Below are positions 63,171 to 64,000 of a stretch of 64,000 nt of DNA, one piece after another. The position numbers and the translations under genes are program-made. The DNA lies in assembly GCA_038501785.1 (NCBI GenBank), contig JBAMJR010000068.1, positions 946,001-1,010,000 on the forward strand, given 5' to 3'. This DNA is from Myoxocephalus aenaeus (taxonomy: Eukaryota; Chordata; Actinopteri; Perciformes; Cottidae). The number at the start of each line of letters is the position of its first letter. Within the stretch, counting starts at the first letter, position 1. Below the pieces are notes generated by a model. That model was given only the letters and a program-made list of their open reading frames with translations, did no database searches and was not told the DNA's origin.

Positions 63171-63553
63171 GGCAGAATATTTCTGAATATGCACACAACA
63201 ACTAAAACTAATTCAGCTTCCACCACAGCACACTTGCACACACATAAATCTGTGTGTCCTCTATGTTTTACTACATTAACGGCAGAGAGTTGGCCGATAC
63301 TTCAATAATAAAGTGGACTCCACTCACCTCTCTAACATCCAACCTCTGATCCCCCATTAGAGAAGTTCCTGGGTCATCGAGTCCTCAGCTACGGCCAGCT
63401 CCTCTCCATCACCTTCGCCTCTGAGACGGCCGAGCTGCTCCCCGACCACGTCGCCGTGCTGCTCCAGGGCTCCGGAGCCTCCCTATCCGCTGACCTTTCA
63501 CCCCGGCCGGTGCTTGGCCGTGACCTCACATCGCAGCACTCCTTCGTTGTCAG
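2392..63553 (+). CDS. lamc3: laminin subunit gamma-3, 5' part (exons 1-10, incomplete at 3' end)
   Basis: This is a secreted basement-membrane glycoprotein chain that assembles with one alpha and one beta chain into laminin heterotrimers; its LN domain takes part in network assembly. The ten spliced exons give 1847 coding bases, about 615 residues: signal peptide 1-28, LN about 30-275, LE1 276-330, LE2 331-about 388, LE3 about 390-433, LE4 about 434-485, half of a split LE from about 485, then the start of L4. Known gamma chains are about 1575-1610 residues, so roughly 60% (rest of L4, remaining LEs, coiled coil) lies beyond the window. Gamma-3 is preferred over gamma-1 because several stretches follow human gamma-3 as I remember it: QFYSASC then KTYG, LISLDRLNTFGD, QDRPWAR, CGSPPED and TDFH before TWWQS. 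In humans LAMC3 loss causes occipital cortical malformation. All nine internal junctions are GT-AG and phase-consistent. Confidence 0.92.
5022..5081. repeat. (GT)n microsatellite
   Basis: About 30 uninterrupted GT units in intron 1. It forces apparent valine/cysteine open frames that are not genes. Confidence 0.98.
5353..5510. repeat. probable dispersed teleost repeat fragment
   Basis: The text around CATTTTGGGAAATAGGCTTA, followed by a GATGAGAAGATCACTACCAC segment and TTAGCTTAGCAT, resembles a short interspersed repeat that is very common in teleost introns. Identification is from memory; no terminal repeats or target duplication could be delimited. Confidence 0.45.
9262..10023 (+). mobile_element. 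non-autonomous DNA-transposon-like repeat, copy 1
   Basis: Contains subterminal motifs TTTCCATGACTTTTCCATGA (left) and CCATGACTTTTCCAGGTTTT (right), and ends near GTAAGAACCCTG. The same sequence is found inverted at about 46870-47938, including a shared block about 95 bp long (9317-9420 against 47830-47900). The CAGGGTTC-type end suggests a hAT-like non-autonomous element. No transposase frame is present, an AT microsatellite sits inside, and no clean target duplication was found, so the boundaries are approximate. Confidence 0.6.
9531..9566. repeat. (AT)n microsatellite
   Basis: 18 AT units preceded by an A-rich run, inside the transposon-like repeat of intron 1. Confidence 0.97.
10638..10942 (+). 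CDS. lamc3: lamc3 exon 2: central LN domain
   Basis: Encodes residues 130-231, beginning GKAFEITYLRLKFYTSRPES and ending SAYNFDQSLVLK. The block holding IYKRTEEDGPWLPYQFYSAS, the cysteine pair SC...LC, FSDISPLTGGNVAFSTLEG and RPSAYNF is the most conserved part of the laminin gamma LN fold. KTYG after the SASC cysteine and PGDDER point to gamma-3 rather than gamma-1 (from memory). Acceptor TTCCACAG at 10637; donor AAG|GTGAGG at 10943, phase 0. Length 305 bp, phase 1 in and phase 0 out, joins exons 1 and 3 without a gap in the family alignment. Confidence 0.96.
11118..11750. repeat. direct repeat pair of about 110 bp
   Basis: The sequence from AATCTTTTATGTAGAATAAA through GCATTACATTTGAAAACC and ACCATATTTATTTTCA to CTTTGATGAACAAA occurs at about 11138-11260 and again at 11638-11745, same orientation, diverged by a few substitutions and one indel. 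The AT-rich interval between holds short repeated ATTAATAA/TTATAAA motifs. It could be a dispersed repeat with long terminal direct repeats or a local duplication. Confidence 0.75.
12235..12288. repeat. (AAT)n microsatellite
   Basis: About 18 uninterrupted ATA/AAT triplets in intron 2. Confidence 0.97.
12814..13136. mobile_element. TA-flanked inverted-repeat element, copy A
   Basis: Ends read C(T/C)GTAAAAGTCGGGTTAC and its complement, flanked by TA on both sides (12812-12813 and 13137-13138). The terminal inverted repeat continues imperfectly for about 50 bp through AAGCCGCT and GGTCAGTGTCC. The interior is GC-rich, full of GCTAGC palindromes, and contains CTAGGAGCATGG-type tandem units and the family phrase CGAGCCTGGTCCCGCTACC. 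No coding capacity. Five other family members lie in this window. Confidence 0.85.
15767..16142. mobile_element. piggyBac-like non-autonomous element, copy 1
   Basis: Starts CCCTTCAGGG directly after TTAA (15763-15766) and shares its first 250 bp or so with the element at 37165-37653, including TTTTACATAATTTCTTAAA and CCCATGTGTTACATCTAAAA. A TTAA at 16143-16146 is the likely right target site, although the right end (GTGTGTGGGG) is not a good inverted match to the left. TTAA targeting and a CCCTT end are typical of piggyBac-type elements; no transposase is encoded. Confidence 0.6.
16369..16396. repeat. (AT)n microsatellite
   Basis: 14 AT units in intron 2. Confidence 0.95.
17990..18170 (-). 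repeat. possible LINE 3' tail fragment
   Basis: Contains ACAGAACGCCTGAAAAGG and AGAAGCAAAAAATGCTTATA, phrases that resemble the 3' region of a common teleost LINE repeat as remembered. No ORF is left and the limits are vague. Confidence 0.35.
18225..18430. repeat. probable dispersed teleost repeat fragment
   Basis: Segments such as TTAGCTAATCTTAGCAC, ATGTCAGCATGTCAGCG and AGCCTCACAGAGCCGCTAGC resemble a frequent teleost intronic repeat built of AGCATG/GCTAGC phrases. Recognition is from memory, without measurable termini. Confidence 0.4.
19254..19317. repeat. three-copy 20-bp tandem repeat
   Basis: The unit ACATCCAGCTAACGCATTCG recurs at 19262, 19282 and 19302, nearly identical, suggesting recent slippage. 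Confidence 0.95.
20171..20200. repeat. (CT)n microsatellite
   Basis: 15 CT units in intron 2. Confidence 0.95.
20999..21310. repeat. dispersed repeat family member (pair with 41430-41750)
   Basis: Shares ordered blocks with 41430-41750: ATTTTTTAACCGAA, ACACGTT, TTAGGTC(C/T)TAATCTTTC, AAAAAGGTG, CTATTAGT(A/C)TGTGGG and AGTTATGATCAAAA followed by AAAAGTGATTTTTTT. Both are same-sense and highly AT-rich. Family and termini are unknown; no coding sequence. Confidence 0.65.
24485..24792. mobile_element. TA-flanked inverted-repeat element, copy B
   Basis: Flanked by TA at 24483-24484 and 24793-24794. The left end CCGTACATTTCGGGTTACAA mirrors the right end TTGTAACCCGAAATTTACGG with one mismatch. 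The interior matches copies A and E: GATCAGTGTCCC, CTAGCTAGCTAGCGC, CCAAGTCGGGTGTCGAGCC and GTGACGGAGCGCTAGCAGG. No ORF. Confidence 0.88.
25877..26007 (+). CDS. lamc3: lamc3 exon 3: end of LN domain
   Basis: Encodes residues 232-274 plus two bases of R275: EWVTATDLLISLDRLNTFGD followed by EFFKDAKVLRSYFYAISDFS and VGGR. This is the C-terminal strand region of LN leading to the GGRCKC junction with LE1. DLLISLDRLNTFGD fits gamma-3 better than the gamma-1 version. Acceptor TTTTCCAG at 25876; donor AG|GTAAGA at 26008, phase 2. 131 bp. Confidence 0.96.
27560..28030 (+). mobile_element. L1-clade LINE fragment (ORF2 C-terminal region), sense
   Basis: In one frame it reads HFPDFKIYFYAA, matching the conserved segment near the end of L1-type ORF2 proteins, then degenerates through stops and indels. 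The whole block aligns with the reverse complement of about 31730-32090, sharing phrases such as AGATCAGACTGAGACAT, AGTTAGAAATCTGGTTCAC, AAAAAAGGAATTATGTGTGT and CAATGGAAGGTCAGGCTA. It is a dead 5'-truncated or internal fragment. Confidence 0.7.
28471..29447. repeat. eight-copy minisatellite-like tandem array, unit about 121-131 bp
   Basis: Eight head-to-tail units start at about 28471, 28602, 28732, 28853, 28974, 29098, 29220 and 29342. Each contains GGAAAGAGAATGCTTCATAA, ATCCTGTATCCC, an A-rich tract of variable length, GACAGATGGTAAATATAGG, TATGCATGTCG and a run of one to three AAAATTAGCT sub-repeats. Units differ by few substitutions; most length change comes from the poly-A and the AAAATTAGCT number. 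The open frames reading through the array are by-products of the repeat. Confidence 0.97.
29768..29934 (+). CDS. lamc3: lamc3 exon 4: LE1 (first laminin EGF-like repeat)
   Basis: Completes R275 and encodes a full eight-cysteine LE module, CKCNGHASECDEVEHRG then LVCSCQHHTVGDDCQRC and HPSYQDRPWARATGESANEC. It connects the LN globule to the short-arm rod. QDRPWAR is the gamma-3-like variant of this site. Acceptor CTAAG at 29767, then G TGT AAG TGC; donor CTGA|GTGAGT at 29935, phase 1. The codon split with exon 5 makes lysine at residue 331, where the mammalian chains have proline. Confidence 0.95.
30172..30895. repeat. GGGTC-palindrome repeat cluster, piggyBac/MITE-like
   Basis: Starts TTAACCTTCCTCTTGTGTTA, then GGGTCGGTTTTGACCC (30210-30225), GGGTCAATTTCGACCC (30568-30583), GGGTCAAAACCGACCC (30714-30729) and GGGTCGGTGCCGACCC (30872-30887), followed by GAACACAATG. 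The left CTTGTGTT and right AACACAA form short inverted ends; the TTAA at the left suggests a TTAA-targeting element. The right target site is not clear. Confidence 0.55.
31295..33480 (-). mobile_element. L1-clade LINE remnant, ORF2 3' half, antisense
   Basis: Reading the - strand from 33480 down, stretches of an L1-type ORF2 are recognisable: SLKAAAWGLIRQNLL near 33250, KQAYYELGPKSTKSFAGRLY near 33020, then a decayed middle, HFPDVKIYFYAALINW near 32060, and finally an intact 98-codon frame at 31595-31299. The last contains FWERVNSEFNEVLGNIISKK and LLTAGRKAITRNWL, which match the post-reverse-transcriptase C-terminal region of L1 elements. Stops and frameshifts interrupt the rest, so it is dead. 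No 5' end, ORF1 or poly-A tail could be delimited. Confidence 0.75.
33876..33905. repeat. (AT)n microsatellite
   Basis: About 15 TA units in intron 4. Confidence 0.95.
34176..34234. repeat. (AT)n microsatellite
   Basis: About 29 uninterrupted TA units, the longest AT run in the window. Confidence 0.97.
36030..36190 (-). repeat. possible LINE 3' tail fragment
   Basis: GTCAATTCTTCCATTTGTTC, ACATACAGAAGATTTGAAAT and GTTTCTCTTCTGTCC resemble the reverse complement of a common teleost LINE 3' end, as remembered. Only a fragment remains. Confidence 0.4.
36935..37135 (+). repeat. possible LINE 5' fragment
   Basis: Begins CCAACCTCGACGTGGTGGAG and GGGTTTGTGCGCCCAGTGAC, a GC-richer passage ending GGCTTTGGCCCC. 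It resembles the 5' end of an R4/Dong-like teleost LINE from memory. No ORF; assignment tentative. Confidence 0.35.
37165..37653. mobile_element. piggyBac-like non-autonomous element, copy 2
   Basis: Flanked by TTAA on both sides (37161-37164 and 37654-37657). Left end CCCTTCAGGG and right end CCCAAAGGG form a short imperfect inverted repeat. The left 230 bp align with the intron 2 copy at 15767, including GATTTTACATAATTTCTTAA and AAATTGCAGAACAATCTCAG. TTAA target duplication and CCCTT termini are the hallmark of piggyBac-type elements. At 489 bp it lacks a transposase. Confidence 0.8.
37725..37855 (-). mobile_element. degenerate SINE fragment with B-box-like motif, antisense
   Basis: On the - strand it reads GGTTCGATCC (a B-box match, at 37802-37811), followed by AAGGATGGTTAAATGCAGAG, a phrase also seen in + orientation near 43152. 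It lacks a clear A box. Likely a decayed tRNA-derived SINE. Confidence 0.5.
37887..37923. repeat. short perfect palindrome with C/G core
   Basis: Arms CAGAATGTGACCCCCCC and its complement (17 nt each) around a 3-nt C loop. It abuts the truncated TA-flanked element at 37924, where the left terminal repeat of that element would be expected. Confidence 0.9.
37924..38069. mobile_element. TA-flanked inverted-repeat element, copy C (left-truncated)
   Basis: Carries only the right half of the family: GGGAGCTAGCGGAAGCTAGC, GTGACGGAGCGCTAGCAGGA, GACTCTGACCGAAGGTAGTA, GCGGCTCGTTACCCGACG and TTTACGG, followed by TA at 38070-38071. The GCTAGCGGGGAA segment is triplicated. The left half is missing and replaced by the palindrome at 37887-37923. 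Confidence 0.85.
39361..39859 (+). mobile_element. Tc1/mariner-type deletion derivative (MITE)
   Basis: 499-bp element with near-perfect terminal inverted repeats: CACTACCGTTCAAAAGTTTG then GGGTCAC at the left, and the complement at the right, bounded by TA on each side (39359-39360, 39860-39861). An internal ATG at 39754 opens a short frame MARKRELSCETLQS, then RKEIAKKLKI. These look like two pieces of a Tc1-type transposase DNA-binding domain joined by an internal deletion, after which the frame runs straight into the right terminal repeat. Catalytic DDE sequence is absent, so any movement needs a transposase supplied elsewhere. Confidence 0.9.
41430..41750. repeat. dispersed repeat family member (pair with 20999-21310)
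   Basis: Same ordered blocks as the intron 2 copy, for example TTAGGTCTTAATCTTTC and AGTTATGATCAAAACATC, with many substitutions. No terminal repeats recognised. Confidence 0.6.
42029..42380 (+). mobile_element. tRNA-derived SINE
   Basis: The head contains an A-box-like TGGCTCAGTGGT (42034-42045) and a perfect B box GGTTCGATCC (42082-42091), the internal RNA polymerase III promoter arrangement of tRNA-derived SINEs. It is followed by the fish-typical body GTGTCCTTGAGCAGCACACT and TTAACCC, a GGTGTGAATGGATGAATG motif and a tail near TTAAAGCACTTGCACGGGTC. Its 3' body carries the three-copy 48-bp tandem repeat annotated separately. Confidence 0.85.
42231..42374. repeat. three-copy 48-bp tandem repeat within SINE tail
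   Basis: Units begin TGAATGGATGAATGATGTCA at 42231, 42279 and 42327, running through TGTAGTGTTAAAG. The first two are identical over the unit; the third diverges at its end (CACTTGC replaces AGCTTTG). Confidence 0.95.
42757..42800. repeat. (TG)n microsatellite
   Basis: 22 TG units in intron 4; creates spurious Cys/Val and His/Thr frames. Confidence 0.97.
42934..43331. mobile_element. hAT-type non-autonomous element with intact 8-bp target duplication
   Basis: Termini CAGTGGTTCTCAAA and TTTTGAGAACCACTG are the classical Charlie-type hAT ends. The 8-bp target duplication AGATAACC is perfect on both sides (42926-42933 and 43332-43339). The 398-bp body has no transposase frame. The right part has GCGTACCACTAGAGGGTCGC, typical of hAT subterminal sequence, and a TTAATAAAGGATTAT segment resembling a retroposon tail lies inside. 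Confidence 0.92.
43144..43225 (+). repeat. retroposon tail-like segment inside hAT element
   Basis: AGGGATGGGTAAAATGCAGA and CACTGTGGGATTAATAAAGG resemble the 3' end of common teleost SINE/LINE repeats, ending in an A-rich tract. Either a nested insertion or part of the hAT interior. Confidence 0.45.
45822..45850. repeat. (CT)n microsatellite forming exon 5 polypyrimidine tract
   Basis: About 14 CT units followed by seven C and GCAG, directly upstream of lamc3 exon 5; see findings. Confidence 0.97.
45862..46050 (+). CDS. lamc3: lamc3 exon 5: LE2 and start of LE3
   Basis: Encodes residues 331-393 plus one base: CNCSGRSDECEFDAEQYRST, GSGGRCVSCRDDTDGPHCER and CRENHYRSSAEEPC form the eight-cysteine LE2, then LPCHCNTN opens LE3. 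Counterparts in known gamma chains (GRS.EC.FD...YRSTG.GG.C) are very clear. The acceptor is CCCCGCAG at 45861, preceded by a long CT microsatellite as polypyrimidine tract; donor G|GTAAGA at 46051, phase 1. An antisense 128-residue frame over this exon is a shadow. Confidence 0.95.
46094..46114. repeat. poly-C tract
   Basis: 21 consecutive C bases 43 bp downstream of exon 5. Such tracts are error-prone in assembly. Confidence 0.95.
47201..47270. repeat. 70-bp near-perfect palindrome
   Basis: Two 35-nt arms meet with no spacer at 47235/47236 (core TATCCTATAGGATA). Arms run outward through CACTGAGCTCCTCTTCTCTT and its complement, with a single mismatch near the outer end. It sits at the end of a purine-rich GA tract (47159-47220). 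Confidence 0.97.
47555..47740 (+). repeat. probable dispersed teleost repeat segment
   Basis: CAGCAGTCTAGGCCTATAGC, CTATAAGCCTGAAACAGCCC (twice in tandem) and AAGTCTTAAGTCTACTCTTA resemble a repeat frequent in teleost introns and UTRs. Recognition is from memory. Confidence 0.5.
47996..48237. mobile_element. TA-flanked inverted-repeat element, copy D (opposite orientation, internally shortened)
   Basis: TA at 47994-47995 and 48238-48239. Ends CCGTAAAATTCGGGTTACAA and TTGTAACCCGACTTTTACGG. The interior reads as the reverse complement of copies A, B and E (CGACACCCGACTTGGGCAGG, CCACCGAAGGTAGTGGGATC) and lacks their ACGG(C/T)(C/T)GATCAGTG block. It lies 120 bp from exon 6. Confidence 0.87.
48358..48475 (+). 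CDS. lamc3: lamc3 exon 6: most of LE3
   Basis: Encodes residues 394-432 plus two bases of R433: GSVSLQCDADGRCACRAGVT, GEKCDTCRAGFHSLGCGGCR. It completes LE3, opened by PCHC in exon 5. Counting across the junction gives nine cysteines rather than the usual eight: the expected final loop (HSL..GGC) has an additional cysteine at LGCGGC. Acceptor TTTCCCAG at 48357; donor AG|GTGAGC at 48476, phase 2. The exon is GC-rich compared with its surroundings. Confidence 0.94.
48984..49735 (+). repeat. probable widespread teleost repeat
   Basis: Begins GAACCAGTGTGTCGCATTTA followed by GTGGGATC, then GAATATAATATTAATAAGTA and GTATAATACCTGGAAATAAG, and CGGCGCCGTGCACGACGCTG further on. This order matches a very common teleost interspersed repeat as remembered. 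The right terminus was not found. Confidence 0.5.
50301..50354. repeat. (GT)n compound microsatellite
   Basis: GT units interrupted by three CG dinucleotides, intron 6. Confidence 0.93.
50910..51030 (+). repeat. possible LINE 3' tail
   Basis: GGACAGGAGAGAAACG followed by TGACAATAAAGCTGACTTTG resembles the 3' end of a teleost LINE with a polyadenylation-like AATAAA. Only about 120 bp remain. Confidence 0.4.
51726..51765. repeat. (CA)n microsatellite
   Basis: 20 CA units, intron 6; a second imperfect CA run follows at 51957-51990. Confidence 0.96.
52312..52410 (+). CDS. lamc3: lamc3 exon 7: most of LE4
   Basis: Encodes residues 433-465 plus two bases of R466: PCECDPGGSVDDCSALDGRC, HCKPNVEGQSCDR. 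Six of the eight LE4 cysteines are here; the last two are in exon 8. The pattern CxCxP.GS.D.C...GRC.CK.NVEG..CDRC is diagnostic of this gamma-chain LE. Acceptor CCTCCGCAG at 52311; donor CAG|GTGTGT at 52411 is weaker than the others in the gene. 99 bp, phase 2 out. Confidence 0.94.
52467..52560 (-). repeat. LINE-like 3' tail with TGAA microsatellite
   Basis: (TGAA)n followed by ACTTTATTAATCCCCGAGGG then GAAATTTGG, reverse complement of a common teleost LINE tail. A related tail occurs at 57552-57640. Confidence 0.6.
52611..52830. repeat. AAT microsatellite and adjoining tandem repeat
   Basis: AAT triplets to 52651, then seven or so units of AAATAGAAATAGCTGGGAT with length variation in the AAAAT portion up to 52830. 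The long tyrosine-rich frame on the - strand here is an artefact of the repeat. Confidence 0.93.
53491..53516. repeat. (GT)13 microsatellite at exon 8 acceptor
   Basis: 13 GT units end seven bases before the exon 8 acceptor (ACTACAG), in the position normally occupied by the polypyrimidine tract; see findings. Confidence 0.97.
53524..53660 (+). CDS. lamc3: lamc3 exon 8: end of LE4, first half of split LE, entry to L4
   Basis: Encodes residues 466-511 plus one base: CKPGFFDLQQVNPAGCQACF, CSGHSLACSSSGRHAAAAIT, SDFTE. It ends LE4 (CKPGFFDLQ..NPAGC) and gives the first cysteines of the LE interrupted by the L4 domain (CFCSGHS..C). CKPG.F.L...NP.GC..CFC.GHS matches gamma-1 and gamma-3 closely. 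The acceptor is ACTACAG at 53523; the donor GTACCG at 53661 is non-optimal. Translation beyond the donor loses similarity, which supports ending the exon here. Confidence 0.92.
53661..54343 (+). other. lamc3 intron 8
   Basis: 683-bp intron, the shortest in the window. No repeat or gene recognised. The exon 8 frame stays open for about 80 codons into it, which is chance. Confidence 0.85.
54344..54463 (+). CDS. lamc3: lamc3 exon 9: N-terminal part of L4 domain
   Basis: Encodes residues 512-551 plus one base: DQDGWLGEFSGGQEYPLLWK then EGEVYLLPLTEEDIGFYKAP. DGW after the ITSDF motif and the closing Y.APEKFLG across the junction with exon 10 match the laminin IV type A (L4) module of gamma chains. 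Acceptor CCTCTTCAG at 54343; donor CCG|GTGAGT at 54464, phase 1. 120 bp. Confidence 0.92.
55200..55226. repeat. (GT)n microsatellite
   Basis: 13 GT units immediately left of the palindrome at 55231. Confidence 0.95.
55231..55278. repeat. 48-bp perfect palindrome with 4-nt loop
   Basis: 22-nt arms ATCTGCAAGTCCATAATGAA+TG and the exact complement flank the loop CCCG (55253-55256). A GT run lies on the left and an AT run followed by GT on the right. Confidence 0.98.
57128..57150. repeat. (GA)n microsatellite
   Basis: 11-12 GA units in intron 9. Confidence 0.95.
57513..57640 (-). repeat. GATA/GATG repeat with LINE-like tail
   Basis: GATA then GATG units are followed by CACTTTATTTATCCCAAGGG then GACATTAG and AAAGTAGCAAGCAACTTACA, parallel to the tail at 52491-52545. 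It looks like an antisense 3' end of the same LINE group with a microsatellite at its tail. Confidence 0.6.
60753..61683. mobile_element. TA-flanked inverted-repeat element, copy E (outer, host of nested copy)
   Basis: The left end CCGTAAAATGCGGGTTATAA and the right end TTATAACCCGAATTTTACG are inverted; TA precedes the left end and TTA follows the right. The body beyond the nested insert includes AAGCCGCGGCGGTTTATAAG, GTCAGGCGTCGAGCCGGGGC, a long GCTAGC-rich region with an inverted pair around 61310-61450 (CTGACAACACTGTT against the AACAGAGTTGTCAG type), and TTTAAGCCGCATGGGTCAAA. No transposase frame survives. Confidence 0.82.
60802..61145. mobile_element. TA-flanked inverted-repeat element, copy F (nested inside copy E)
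   Basis: TA at 60800-60801 and 61146-61147. Ends CCGTACTTTTCGGGTTACAA and TTGTAACCCGAAAAGTACGG are perfectly complementary over at least 20 bp. The interior is very similar to copy B, with extra CTAGTAGCGCTG and CTGCTGCTGCTACTGCCCG units. It interrupts the left part of the outer element, so it inserted later. Confidence 0.9.
61720..61880 (+). repeat. possible dispersed teleost repeat
   Basis: CACCCATTGGCTTGTGG, TTGAAGCCTCGAGTTCTAC, GCCGCCATCTTGG and GGAACCAGAAGTGA in this order resemble a frequent teleost interspersed repeat from memory. Ends undefined. Confidence 0.4.
63118..63168. repeat. (CA)n microsatellite
   Basis: About 25 CA units, 190 bp before exon 10; antisense open frames over it are spurious. 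Confidence 0.97.
63361..63553 (+). CDS. lamc3: lamc3 exon 10: L4 domain, continued
   Basis: Completes E552 and encodes to residue 615 plus two bases: EKFLGHRVLSYGQLLSITFA, SETAELLPDHVAVLLQGSGA, then SLSADLSPRPVLGRDLTSQH and SFVV plus R. APEKFLG..VLSYGQ.LS.TF is the core strand pattern of laminin L4, and LLQGSGASL corresponds to the LEG(A/T)GL segment of gamma chains. Acceptor CCCATTAG at 63360; donor AG|GTACCA at 63554, phase 2. The next L4 exon is not in the remaining 447 bp. Confidence 0.92.
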
Positions 63554-64000
63554 GTACCAGGATGCAGGCATGGGGCTGTCAGTGTATAAATCTGTGCTCA
63601 TGCTCCTTCTTTTTTTTTTTTTTACTGTTGAACTTGTGTCTCTCTGGAGAATACCAAAGCGTTTGCTTTAATGTGTGCATAAGAATGGATGTCGGGGTGT
63701 TTGTTTTTCTCTGCAGCTATGCAACTCCCTGTTGCCTGACTTGTTCCCTGTTACAATATATATATAGAGTCCACAGAGTACAGACTATCCAGGACAGCCA
63801 TGCACTGACTGCAGCTCAGCTCCGCTGCCTGTGCTGTCATGGTCCCAGCAGAATGTCAGGATGTGAATGTCAATGTCGTGATGAGCCAGCTCCCCCAATG
63901 CGCTAGCTGTCATGTAGATCTGCAGGTACAGAGCAGATGCATTCAATTTCCTTTTTTTCTCCATTTTATACATTTAGCAGATGGTCTCACCCAGAGTGAT
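63554..64000 (+). other. start of lamc3 intron 10 (runs off the window)
   Basis: Intron sequence after the exon 10 donor: a T run near 63610-63622 and otherwise unremarkable sequence. No further exon with laminin similarity and no mobile element recognised before the window ends. Confidence 0.75.

Larger units (their letters stand above)
54464..63360 (+). other. lamc3 intron 9
   Basis: 8.9 kb intron. Contains a GT run and 48-bp palindrome (55200-55278), a GA run (57128-57150), GATG repeats with a LINE-like tail (57513-57640), a nested pair of TA-flanked elements (60753-61683), a possible dispersed repeat (61720-61880) and a CA run (63118-63168). Regions 54500-55190, 55300-57100 and 57650-60700 look mostly unique. 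No lamc3 exon or other gene is recognised inside. Confidence 0.83.

Overview
This window is vertebrate nuclear DNA, almost certainly from a ray-finned (teleost) fish. It contains one protein-coding gene: the 5' two-fifths or so of a laminin gamma chain gene on the + strand, best identified as lamc3. Ten exons can be placed to the base from reading frame, splice signals and phase continuity. Together they encode about 615 residues: signal peptide, laminin N-terminal (LN) domain, four complete laminin-type EGF repeats (LE1-4), the first half of a fifth LE, and the start of the L4 (domain IV) module. The gene continues past base 64000. No bacterial-type operons, CRISPR arrays or other complete genes are present.

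Layout: 1-2391 is upstream DNA. Exon 1 (2392-2779) carries the start codon and signal peptide. Exons 2 (10638-10942) and 3 (25877-26007) complete the LN domain. Exons 4 (29768-29934), 5 (45862-46050), 6 (48358-48475) and 7 (52312-52410) encode LE1-LE4. Exon 8 (53524-53660) finishes LE4 and starts the L4-interrupted LE. Exons 9 (54344-54463) and 10 (63361-63553) enter L4. Introns are about 7.9, 14.9, 3.8, 15.9, 2.3, 3.8, 1.1, 0.7 and 8.9 kb.

The introns are dense with mobile-element debris. Best supported are a Tc1-type deletion derivative with TA target duplication (39361-39859), a hAT element with a perfect 8-bp duplication (42934-43331), piggyBac-like TTAA-flanked elements (37165-37653 and probably 15767-16142), a tRNA-derived SINE with A and B boxes (42029-42380), and an L1-clade LINE remnant on the - strand (31295-33480) with a related + strand fragment (27560-28030). 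There is also a family of TA-flanked inverted-repeat elements rich in GCTAGC palindromes, seen six times including one copy nested in another. An eight-copy tandem array (28471-29447) lies just upstream of exon 4. Several long near-perfect palindromes and many microsatellites are present, two of which form part of the splice acceptor regions of exons 5 and 8.

The most interesting items are the nested TA-flanked repeat family, an extra cysteine in LE3, microsatellites acting as splice-acceptor tracts, and three long palindromes. I found no convincing novel biochemical system. Family assignments rest on memory of laminin and repeat families, not on database searches.
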